Positions 1-5,025 of a DNA stretch of 7,134 bases are shown in pieces. Both the position numbers and the translations under genes were made by a program. The stretch lies in NCBI GenBank assembly GCA_003153055.1, contig PMBV01000061.1:4681-11814 (forward strand), given 5' to 3'. How positions within the stretch are numbered: the first letter of the stretch is position 1; every line of letters starts with the position of its first letter. This DNA is from Myxococcales bacterium (lineage in GTDB: Bacteria > Myxococcota > Myxococcia > Myxococcales > Myxococcaceae). The notes under the pieces are model-generated. The model was not told where the DNA came from. It saw only the letters and a program-made list of their open reading frames with translations, and ran no database searches.

Positions 1-171
1 AAGAAGCCCACGCTGATGCCGGGCGAGTCCTTCGAGTACACGAGCTGGGCGATGCTGAAGACGCCGTTCGGCTCGATGCAGGGGGAGTACTTCATGGAGC
101 GGGAGGACGGCAGGCAGTTCGAGGCGAAGATCGGCGGATTTGCGTTGGCGCAGCCAAACGCAATTCACTGA
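1..171 (+). CDS. apaG: ApaG family protein, C-terminal part (5' end outside window)
   Basis: The first 56 codons form an open frame ending at TGA 169-171. The translation carries the conserved ApaG core: PTLMPGESFEYTSWAMLKTP followed by GSMQGEYFME and a final strand ending near FEAKIGGFAL. ApaG proteins are small (about 125 residues) immunoglobulin-like beta-sandwich proteins, historically linked to cobalt resistance and magnesium efflux in enterics; their biochemical role is not settled. Only the C-terminal half is visible, so the start and upstream context cannot be judged. It is convergent with the Sua5/TsaC gene, with 43 bp between the two stop codons and no obvious terminator hairpin there. 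Family identification is strong because the PGE-x-[FY]-x-YTS and TP-x-GxMxGxY signatures are both intact. Confidence 0.9.
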   Translation, partial: KKPTLMPGESFEYTSWAMLKTPFGSMQGEYFMEREDGRQFEAKIGGFALAQPNAIH

Positions 172-214
172 GCGTCCCGTCGCCGTGGCCGTCAACGTCA
201 ACGAGGAAGGTGTC

Positions 215-1195
215 TTAGCTTCCGCGAGGCGCGGCGGCCCGGCGGAGGCGGTCAGCGACGGCGAGACCGAGGCCCGTCTCGCTCGGCGGCACCACGAGCA
301 GGAGGTCGCCCAGCTCGTCGGCTTCCCGGAGCCGCGCGTACAGCACCCGTGCAAAGCCCGCATCGTCCTCGGGCACCTCGAGGCTTACGAGGCGCGCGTC
401 GAGGCGAAGGCCCTTGGGCGCGAGGATCACCGGACGGAGCCCCGCTGCGACGGCCTCGAGCGCCTTGCCTTCGACCGACCCCGCCTCGACGAGTCGAACG
501 CCGGCCCGAGGAGCGTAGTGCGACTCGAGCATCCCCGGAGCCCGGACGTCGGAGGCGGCCCCGGCCAGTGGTACAGGTGCTCCCAGGAGCCCCTCGAGGG
601 TCTCGACCGAGATGCCTCCCGGCCGGAGGAGGCGGGGCGTCGGGCCCGTGAGGTCGACGATGGTGGACTCCACGCCGACCGAGCAGGGCCCTCCGTCCAG
701 CACGACGTCGACCTCGTCTCCCAGCTCCGCGCGCACGTGGTCGGCCGTGGTGGGGGAGAGCCGCCCGAAGCGGTTGGCCGACGGCGCGGCGATGCCCCCG
801 CCAAAGGCCTCGAGCAGCTCGAGCGCGAGGGGGTGCCCGGGGACTCTCACCGCGACCGTGTCCTGGCCGCCAGTGACGGCGTCGGAGGCGAGGGCGCTGC
901 GCCAGAGCACCAGGGTGAGCGGCCCGGGCCACAGCGCGCGTCCGAGGGTCTCGGCGGTCTCTGGGACGGCTCGGACCCACCGTCGGGCTTCCTCGAGGCT
1001 CACCACGTGCACGATGAGGGGGTGGCTCGACGGGCGGCCCTTGACGGCGAAGATGCGGCGCACGGCCAGCTCGTTCGAGGCGTCGGCGCCGAGGCCGTAG
1101 ACGGTCTCGGTGGGCAGCGCCACGAGGCCGCCCCGTCGGAGCGCGTCGACCGCACGGGCGAGGTCAGAGGGAGGCAAGGAAGCCCTGTCTACCAC
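215..1195 (-). CDS. tsaC: L-threonylcarbamoyladenylate synthase, two-domain Sua5/TsaC type
   Basis: This enzyme makes threonylcarbamoyl-AMP from threonine, bicarbonate and ATP, the first step of t6A37 modification in ANN-decoding tRNAs (known for the family). With the GTG start at 1195 the protein has 326 residues. The N-terminal YrdC fold shows PTETVYGLGADA (28-39), KGRP (52-55), WPGPLT (89-94), VAVRVPGHP (114-122), APSAN (137-141) and ESTIVDL (175-181). The linker motif PGMLESHYAP (219-228) and a C-terminal Rossmann-like domain make it the long Sua5 form rather than the short TsaC form. A TTG at 1237 would give 340 residues but would start inside the toxin reading frame; GTG 1195 lies 10 nt after the toxin stop (1206) and is preferred. 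Neither start has a convincing Shine-Dalgarno. No separate promoter is evident, so it may be co-transcribed with the toxin-antitoxin genes upstream. Confidence 0.93.
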   Translation of the reverse strand: MVDRASLPPSDLARAVDALRRGGLVALPTETVYGLGADASNELAVRRIFAVKGRPSSHPLIVHVVSLEEARRWVRAVPETAETLGRALWPGPLTLVLWRSALASDAVTGGQDTVAVRVPGHPLALELLEAFGGGIAAPSANRFGRLSPTTADHVRAELGDEVDVVLDGGPCSVGVESTIVDLTGPTPRLLRPGGISVETLEGLLGAPVPLAGAASDVRAPGMLESHYAPRAGVRLVEAGSVEGKALEAVAAGLRPVILAPKGLRLDARLVSLEVPEDDAGFARVLYARLREADELGDLLLVVPPSETGLGLAVADRLRRAAAPRGS

Positions 1196-1205
1196 CCACT
1201 GCGCT

Positions 1206-1555
1206 TCAACGAATGCGGATCCGCTCCTCGTCGACAACCCAAAGCTTGCCCACCAGTTCTTCCTGCACGAGCCGAGCGATCAGCTTCGCAGTCACCTCCA
1301 GTATGTGTGGCTTGTCCTGACGCTCGAGACGCAGGACCACCAGTCCGAAGTAGTCATTCGGCGGTAGAGCAAGGTGTTCGCGAAGTCGAGGTCCAGTGTC
1401 AGGAGCGCGCGACGCTCGGTTCGGCACACGGCGGCGACTGCCACGTCGATCTGGCCGACCAGCCGCCGCTCGAAGACGGTCGTCGCGTCATGGCCGGCAC
1501 CGCGAAGCTGGTCGGCCACCTCCGCAGGGAGGTTCTCGTCAACAAGGAAGAGCAA
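1206..1555 (-). pseudogene. DUF5615 PIN-like toxin, interrupted by a single frameshift
   Basis: From a TTG start at 1555 the frame encodes a typical DUF5615 N-terminus: FLVDENLP with an acidic Asp6, then LLTLDLDFAN (51-60). After residue 61 the frame becomes nonsense and stops at 1292. The family's C-terminal half continues intact in the neighbouring frame (-1 relative to the start frame): YFGLVVLRLERQDKPHILEV, then LWVVDEERIRIR and TGA at 1208-1206. Adding one C in the CC at 1374-1373 (minus-strand reading) would restore N-T-L-A-L-P-P-N-D-Y and a 116-residue protein, the normal family length. Everything downstream of the lesion is still clean coding sequence, so this is either a very recent one-base deletion or a sequencing error. 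DUF5615 proteins are predicted PIN-fold ribonuclease toxins paired with DUF433 antitoxins. The gene starts 6 nt after the antitoxin stop. Confidence 0.85.
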
Positions 1556-1561
1556 GGAGAC

Positions 1562-1795
1562 TCACGCCGTCTGCCGAAGGTCGATGACACGCTCTCGTAC
1601 GAGCTCGGCTGCATAGGCCACGGCAGCTCGAAGGTCGTCATCGGTCAGCGAGGGATAGCTCCGCAGGATCTCCGCCGGTTGGAGACCGGCGGCTAGGTTG
1701 TCGAGCACCGCCGAAACAGGGATGCGCGTACCCTTGATGCAGAGCCGCCCGTGAACGACATCGGGCCTCGACTCGATGTGCTCCCGCCAATCCAT
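1562..1795 (-). CDS. DUF433 family antitoxin
   Basis: The 77-residue protein starts at ATG 1795. It matches the DUF433 pattern: an opening strand with RPDVVHGRLCIKGTRIPV (about 10-27), then a winged-helix-like section with AVLDNLAAGLQPAEILRSYP (29-48) and LTDDDLRAAVAYAAELVRER (50-69). DUF433 proteins are predicted DNA-binding antitoxins that neutralise a partner PIN-like protein and repress their own operon. The partner here is the frameshifted DUF5615 gene 6 nt downstream. No Shine-Dalgarno precedes the ATG; instead a promoter -10 element ends 6 nt before it, which predicts a leaderless transcript. The gene itself looks intact, so if the toxin lesion is real this is an orphaned antitoxin. 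Confidence 0.88.
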   Translation of the reverse strand: MDWREHIESRPDVVHGRLCIKGTRIPVSAVLDNLAAGLQPAEILRSYPSLTDDDLRAAVAYAAELVRERVIDLRQTA

Positions 1796-1801
1796 GAAGT
1801 C

Positions 1802-1830
1802 AGCATACCGCGGCAGCTTTGTCGCACCAA
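1802..1830 (-). promoter_or_regulatory. Sigma-70-like promoter of the antitoxin-toxin operon, predicted leaderless start
   Basis: Reading the minus strand, TTGGTG (1830-1825) and TATGCT (1807-1802) are separated by exactly 17 nt, a good housekeeping-type -35/-10 pair. The -10 ends 6 nt before the A of the antitoxin ATG (1795), which is where transcription should begin. The -35 lies 17 nt beyond the stop of the preceding gene at 1847. Prediction from sequence only. Confidence 0.6.
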
Positions 1831-1846
1831 GGGGCCACTCACACCT

Positions 1847-2353
1847 TCACCCTCGGCCCTCCCGGCCCTTCCGGGCGGACGACGGGCTCGCCTCCTCCAG
1901 CGCCCGCGCCATCCGGCCCGCCTCCTCGACCAGCCCGCGGAGCGCGCCGACCTCGTCCCCGGGCTTCGGCCCCATGAACGGATTCACCTGCAGCGCGAAG
2001 GCGTCGCCTTCCGCGACCAGGGACATGAACCGGAAGGCCAGCAGCGCCTCCCGGACCCCGGGGGTCAGGTACCGGCGCACCGCGTACAGGTGGCCCCCCG
2101 GGAAGGCGCAGCCGAACGTGTTCCGGAGCCGGAGACGCCCGCTCCGCGTCCGTCCGCGCCGGTACATCTGCAGGATGGCCTCGGCGTCCTGCGGGTCCGG
2201 CCGCTCCAGGCGCTGGAAGCCCATGGTCGAGAGGAGCTCCTGCACCCGTCGTGGCATGGAGCCACTCAACAGGGGCCAACCCCGCCGCACCGCCTCGTAC
2301 ATCACCGTGTCTTCCGGCCGCCGCCGCCGGTACTCCTCCTCGCCACCCGCCAC
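1847..2353 (-). CDS. Hypothetical protein, 168 residues, atypical codon use
   Basis: I do not recognise this protein. The reading frame has strong G/C third positions throughout and is much more protein-like than the overlapping frames. It is Arg-rich at the N-terminus (EEEYRRRRPEDTVMYEAV) and then shows a mixed alpha/beta composition with QELLSTMGFQRLERPDPQDA, GCAFPGGHLYAVRRYLTPGV and a C-terminal helix near EEAGRMARALEEA. There is no signal peptide or membrane segment. The first in-frame start is GTG 2353, with GGAGG 12 nt upstream. ATG 2302 (residue 18) has GGAAG 8 nt upstream and is a credible alternative giving 151 residues; ATG 2260 is possible too. Hand inspection shows Leu mostly CTG and Arg mostly CGG, whereas neighbours favour CTC and CGC, so it may have been acquired separately. 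It follows the DUF4252 lipoprotein gene by 70 nt on the same strand. Confidence 0.7.
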   Translation of the reverse strand: MAGGEEEYRRRRPEDTVMYEAVRRGWPLLSGSMPRRVQELLSTMGFQRLERPDPQDAEAILQMYRRGRTRSGRLRLRNTFGCAFPGGHLYAVRRYLTPGVREALLAFRFMSLVAEGDAFALQVNPFMGPKPGDEVGALRGLVEEAGRMARALEEASPSSARKGREGRG

Positions 2354-2423
2354 ACTCCGTTTCTACCTCCCATAGCTCCACACCTCTCGGCCAGTGAGGG
2401 CCTGGATCCATCGCGGGTCCGAG

Positions 2424-2960
2424 TCAATCGATGCCCTCGTCCACCTCGGGCGTCTTCTCGACCGCGTGGCCGAACGTCACGAGTGAATGCCCAGAGAGCG
2501 CCGCTTCGAGCAACCCGTCGAATGAGCCCTCGAGGCGCACCAGCGTGAGCTCGTCGCCCGCCGAGGTGACGATGAGGAGGTGACCCAGCCGCCCGGAGGT
2601 CTCCTCAAGGAAGATGCGCGCTGCTCCATCTTTCTTCCGCGCCTGAACCACGCACGTCCAGCCTGGGTCGGCAGGGAAGGCCCCGACCGCTCGAAGCGGG
2701 CTCCCGCCGCTCACCTTGAACATCGCGACCTCGACGCGCTCGAGCTGGTCCAGGAACTCCCGGGACTGGGGGTCCGAGCTCTTCGCCAGGCCCAGCGCCA
2801 ACGCGCCCAACCGCACGGAGGTCGTCGGCTCGAGCGAGAGGCCGGTACTCGCTTCGATCGCCGCCTTCTCGCGGGCGAAGTTCGCCGGGCTCACCAGACA
2901 GCCACACAGAGCAGTGAGCGCCACGCCCAACAACCCGAGCCCGAAGCGGGGCGAGCTCAC
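2424..2960 (-). CDS. DUF4252-type lipoprotein, last gene of ECF sigma operon
   Basis: A 178-residue protein starting at GTG 2960, with GGAGG 5 nt upstream. The N-terminus is a lipoprotein signal: Arg5, a hydrophobic stretch LGLLGVALTAL, then a lipobox L18-C19-G20-C21, so the mature protein should be membrane-anchored through Cys21. The remainder resembles DUF4252: a central GW (100-101), VVQARKKDG, an IFLEE strand, then LLIVTSAGDELTLVRLEGSFD (128-148), which aligns with GLTVL and LVFANLTGPFD in the gene just upstream. The two therefore look like diverged paralogues. Its GTG overlaps the stop of that gene by 4 bp (GTGA), implying translational coupling. DUF4252 proteins commonly accompany ECF sigma/anti-sigma pairs; their biochemical function is unknown. 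I assign the family from pattern, not from a search. Confidence 0.82.
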   Translation of the reverse strand: MSSPRFGLGLLGVALTALCGCLVSPANFAREKAAIEASTGLSLEPTTSVRLGALALGLAKSSDPQSREFLDQLERVEVAMFKVSGGSPLRAVGAFPADPGWTCVVQARKKDGAARIFLEETSGRLGHLLIVTSAGDELTLVRLEGSFDGLLEAALSGHSLVTFGHAVEKTPEVDEGID

Positions 2961-3622
2961 GGTGCCCTCCCGCCGCCATCGGGTTGCCCGTTCTTCCGAG
3001 TGCCCGCACCGTCGCGCCCCGCGCCGCTCAGCGCCGTGTCGAGCCCGGGAATGTCGAGCCGGCCGGAGAGCTTCCCCAAGTCCGCGAGGTCGAACGGGCC
3101 GGTGAGGTTGGCGAACACGAGCTGAGTCTTCGCGGTGCCTCCGTCCTCCGTGGCGCTCTGGCGTTCGAGCATCAGCACGGTGAGGCCGGCGACCCGTTCA
3201 TGGTCGCCCAGGAGAAATACCCGAATGCGGGTGCCCTTCTCGCGAATGCGCGCCATCTCCTCCCAGCCCTTGGCGCGGAGCTCGGCGGCCGTGGCGTCGA
3301 TCTGCTTGCTCGCGGCGTCGACGCGGGCCGGGTCGAGGCCCACGATGACGGCTCGCACCGACGAGAGGTTGGCCAGCGCCCGCCCATCGTCTTTGCTCTT
3401 GCCGCTGGCGGCCCGGGACAGCGCCCGCAGCACCGAGGGCTTGAGGTCGACCTCCACCAGCTCGTCGTCCTCTCCGGCGAGACGAGCGAAAGGACTGCTG
3501 TCGACGGAGCCGGGCGAGGGCTGGGCCGGTTCCACGGCCTCCCCTCGCAGAGGAAGCGTCAAGCAGCTGAGGAGCACGAGGGCAGGGGACGCCCATCGAG
3601 GCGGGTGGCGAGAGACAGACAT
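2957..3622 (-). CDS. Exported DUF4252-type protein, third gene of ECF sigma operon
   Basis: A 221-residue protein from ATG 3622. That start is chosen over TTG 3628 because GGAGG (3635-3631) lies 8 nt before the ATG. An N-terminal signal sequence spans about 1-29 (RHPPRWASPALVLLSCLTL), with possible cleavage after GEA; LLSC at 17-20 is a poor lipobox because hydrophobic residues continue after the Cys. The DUF4252-like core shows LVEVDLKPSVLRALSRA (55-71), LSSVRAVIVGL (86-96), a KGWEEMARIREKG segment (118-130), RVFLLGDHERVAGLTVLML (134-152) and QLVFANLTGPFDLADLGKLS (167-186). The C-terminal 25 residues are Gly/Pro-rich and probably disordered. It begins 2 nt after the anti-sigma stop and overlaps the next gene by 4 bp. 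It probably acts in the periplasm, as partner or output of the sigma/anti-sigma pair (inference). Confidence 0.85.
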   Translation of the reverse strand: MSVSRHPPRWASPALVLLSCLTLPLRGEAVEPAQPSPGSVDSSPFARLAGEDDELVEVDLKPSVLRALSRAASGKSKDDGRALANLSSVRAVIVGLDPARVDAASKQIDATAAELRAKGWEEMARIREKGTRIRVFLLGDHERVAGLTVLMLERQSATEDGGTAKTQLVFANLTGPFDLADLGKLSGRLDIPGLDTALSGAGRDGAGTRKNGQPDGGGRAP

Positions 3623-3624
3623 GT

Positions 3625-4122
3625 TCAATTCCTCCGAAAGAGGGGGACCTGTTGCAGGGCGGGGTTCACGGCTTGGTGGAGCGCAGCGTCGACGGCTCCG
3701 CGCTGGGTCACGCGCAGGGCGTGCTGGGTGAGCTGGGTGACGAGCTCGAGGTCTGCCTTGGCCTGGGCGAGCTCAGTGGGAGTGGGCTCTCCCTCGGTGT
3801 CGCGTCGTTCGAAGGCGAAGAGCCCGGCGACGAGCAGCGCAGCCGCGGCCGACACGGCCACGGGCCAACGTGGTGCCCGATGGCGTGGAGGGGAGATGGT
3901 TCGACTCCAGACCGCCTCGAGCTCAGCGTCGGGGAATTCGAGCTCGGGGAGCTCACCCAGGGCGCTCACCAAGCTGCTGAGCCCCTCGGCGTCAGTGCGG
4001 CACTCCGCGCAGCCGGTCAGGTGCGCCTCGAGCTCGGAGCGCTCCCGTTCTCCGAGCGTTCCGTCGAGTCGCTCCTGGAGGCGACGGCGGCACAGGGCGC
4101 AGGTGAAGTCGAGCTGGCTCAT
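3625..4122 (-). CDS. Membrane-bound anti-sigma factor with zinc-finger (ZAS/zf-HC2) motif
   Basis: A 165-residue protein from ATG 4122, whose ATG overlaps the sigma stop as ATGA (4122-4119). The N-terminal cytoplasmic domain has Cys8, Cys11 and the ZAS signature His34-x3-Cys38-x2-Cys41 (HLTGCAEC), as in zinc-binding anti-sigma domains that clamp ECF sigma factors. One transmembrane helix lies at about 86-104 (WPVAVSAAAALLVAGLFAF), followed by a periplasmic tail of about 60 residues containing a probable helix (ELAQAKADLELVTQLTQHAL). A GGGGGTGA stretch upstream could serve as ribosome binding site. The frame remains open upstream to 4500, but that part is antisense-like, low-complexity Arg/Gly sequence inside the sigma gene, so the short start is used. 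The role follows from family and neighbours: it should hold the adjacent sigma factor at the membrane until a signal releases it. Confidence 0.92.
   Translation of the reverse strand: MSQLDFTCALCRRRLQERLDGTLGERERSELEAHLTGCAECRTDAEGLSSLVSALGELPELEFPDAELEAVWSRTISPPRHRAPRWPVAVSAAAALLVAGLFAFERRDTEGEPTPTELAQAKADLELVTQLTQHALRVTQRGAVDAALHQAVNPALQQVPLFRRN
3631..3635 (-). promoter_or_regulatory. Shine-Dalgarno of the exported DUF4252 gene, inside the anti-sigma coding end
   Basis: GGAGG on the minus strand lies 8 nt before ATG 3622 and within the last codons of the anti-sigma gene (CGG-AGG-AAT-TGA). It decides the start at 3622 over the TTG at 3628 and explains how translation is re-initiated across the 2-nt gap. 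Confidence 0.75.
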
Positions 4123-4625
4123 GGCGTCACCCCCGCGGCGGACAACCTGAGGCGAGCACGCTCCCTGGCCCGGTGGAGAATCGCCTTGAGCGTTCCCAGC
4201 GGGACCTCGAGCACCTCGGCGCACTCCTCGTACGAGAGGCCCTCGACGTCTCGCAGCAGCAGCACCGCTCGGTCGCGGGGTGCCATGGCGCCCAGGGTCG
4301 CCGAGAGCACCTCGCCCAATTGACGGCTCGACGCGGTCGCCTCCGGTGAGCGCGCGGTTGGATCCACGGCGAGCGCGAGCTGCTCGGGCTCCTCTTCCCA
4401 CGCTGAGGCGCGGACGCGATCCACGCAGAGGCGGTGGGCCGTCTTGAGGAGCCAGGCTCGCGCGGTGGCGACCTCCGGCACCTTCTCTCGATGCTCCCAC
4501 AGTCTCACCAGCGCCTCCTGCGCAACGTCGCGCGCGTCATCTCGATCGGCCAGCAGCCGAACGGCGTAACCGAACACCCGATTCTTGTGTGCCAGCACTG
4601 CCAGCCGGTACGTGTCGCCATCCAT
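4119..4625 (-). CDS. RNA polymerase ECF-type sigma-70 factor
   Basis: A 168-residue protein from ATG 4625. Region 2 occupies about 6-72: YRLAVLAHKNRVFGYAVRLL, then the core-binding DRDDARDVAQEALVRLWEH (27-45) and the -10 recognition helix near TARAWLLKTAHRLCVDRVRA. Region 4 occupies about 105-160: LGAMAPRDRAVLLLRDVEGL, then the helix-turn-helix SYEECAEVLEVPLGTLKAIL (131-150). There is no region 1.1 or 3, so it is an ECF sigma factor. The frame stays open upstream to 5138, but the extra sequence lacks coding character and crosses the likely promoter, so ATG 4625 is preferred. A weak GGTGA precedes it by 4 nt. The gene overlaps the anti-sigma gene by 4 bp, implying near-equal synthesis of the two. 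A matching ECF-type promoter directly upstream suggests it activates its own operon. Confidence 0.95.
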   Translation of the reverse strand: MDGDTYRLAVLAHKNRVFGYAVRLLADRDDARDVAQEALVRLWEHREKVPEVATARAWLLKTAHRLCVDRVRASAWEEEPEQLALAVDPTARSPEATASSRQLGEVLSATLGAMAPRDRAVLLLRDVEGLSYEECAEVLEVPLGTLKAILHRARERARLRLSAAGVTP

Positions 4626-4629
4626 CCAG

Positions 4630-4818
4630 TCACCGAGGCATGGAACGGACCTGGCACCCGAAAGGTTGCACCCGATGGGTGACGGAGTACTCACGCGCGT
4701 CTCGCCACACCTCGACCTGGGCGCGGGAGCCGACGCGGGCTTCGGGCAGGTGCCTCGCGGCGTTGACGCCGAGCACGCTGGAGAGACTGTCGCCGAGCAG
4801 GCGCTTCTCGGAGGGCAT
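4630..4818 (-). CDS. Possible small protein (62 residues) just upstream of the sigma gene, doubtful
   Basis: An open frame from ATG 4818, with AAGG 8 nt upstream, reaches a TGA (4632-4630) only 4 nt before the sigma ATG. The first 45 or so codons have high G/C third positions, and the segment RAQVEVWRDAREYSV has the look of a PilZ-like opening strand. It is far too short for a PilZ domain, however, and the last 15 codons coincide with the predicted ECF promoter. It may be a genuine small upstream gene, a truncated remnant, or chance. I do not assign a function. Confidence 0.28.
   Translation of the reverse strand: MPSEKRLLGDSLSSVLGVNAARHLPEARVGSRAQVEVWRDAREYSVTHRVQPFGCQVRSMPR
4644..4670 (-). 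promoter_or_regulatory. ECF-type promoter of the sigma operon, probable autoregulation
   Basis: On the minus strand TGCAACC (4670-4664) is followed after exactly 16 nt by CGTT (4647-4644). An AAC-containing -35 and a CGT-type -10 at 16-17 nt is the standard ECF sigma promoter architecture. Transcription would start near 4637, about a dozen bases before the sigma ATG at 4625. The location suggests the encoded sigma factor reads its own promoter; that is inference from motif and position. Confidence 0.6.
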
Positions 4819-5025
4819 CTCTGAACCTTACGCGCTCGACCCCAATGGTGTCTTCGCCGCCACCCAGTGCAGGGTGCTGTCGAACACGAGGAGCGTGCGA
4901 GCTCGTCGTCGCTCTTGGCACAGTCACGGAGGCGTTGCTCCAGGCCTGCTCGAGCCCAAACTCCCCCAACTGACGGCCGCGGTTGCTGCGAGCGCCGGCC
5001 CGGCCGCTCGGCTACGCTGGCGCAG
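4819..5025. other. Divergent intergenic region between sigma operon and HEAT-repeat gene
   Basis: The non-coding space between the sigma ATG (4625) and the HEAT-repeat start (5026) is 400 bp if the doubtful small frame at 4630-4818 is not a gene. In 4819-5025 no frame has convincing coding character on either strand. I see only short inverted pairs such as GGAG-gcgttg-CTCC (4935-4948) and the -10-like element at 5013. No tRNA or other RNA gene, transposon end or array is apparent. Confidence 0.5.
5013..5018 (+). promoter_or_regulatory. -10-like element placed for a leaderless HEAT-repeat transcript
   Basis: TACGCT fits the TANNNT -10 consensus and ends 7 nt before the GTG at 5026, the same geometry as TATGCT before the antitoxin ATG. 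There is no Shine-Dalgarno between them. No good -35 lies at the usual 16-18 nt; TTGCTG at 4983 is too far, at 24 nt. The call therefore rests on the -10 alone. Confidence 0.35.

Noticed and set aside
1366..1380. Programmed -1 frameshift in the toxin gene
   Set aside because: No canonical X-XXY-YYZ slippery heptamer or obvious downstream stem is seen. A one-base deletion in a CC run explains the data more simply.
140..1696. Long plus-strand open frame of 518 codons
   Set aside because: It lies antisense across the Sua5, toxin and antitoxin genes. Its translation is biased composition without any domain, while the minus strand encodes clear families. It is a by-product of high GC.
1839..2411. 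190-codon minus-strand frame overlapping the hypothetical gene
   Set aside because: Gly/Ala/Pro/Arg-rich low-complexity product. The alternative frame at 1847-2353 has proper G/C third-position bias and a balanced composition.
4123..4500. N-terminal extension of the anti-sigma factor
   Set aside because: The extension lies inside the sigma gene in another frame and reads as Arg/Gly low complexity. The ATGA overlap at 4119-4122 gives a normal-length protein.
4915..4948. Possible sigma-54 promoter (TTGGCAC followed by TTGCTC)
   Set aside because: The invariant GG and GC dinucleotides are not at the required spacing, so it does not match a -24/-12 element.
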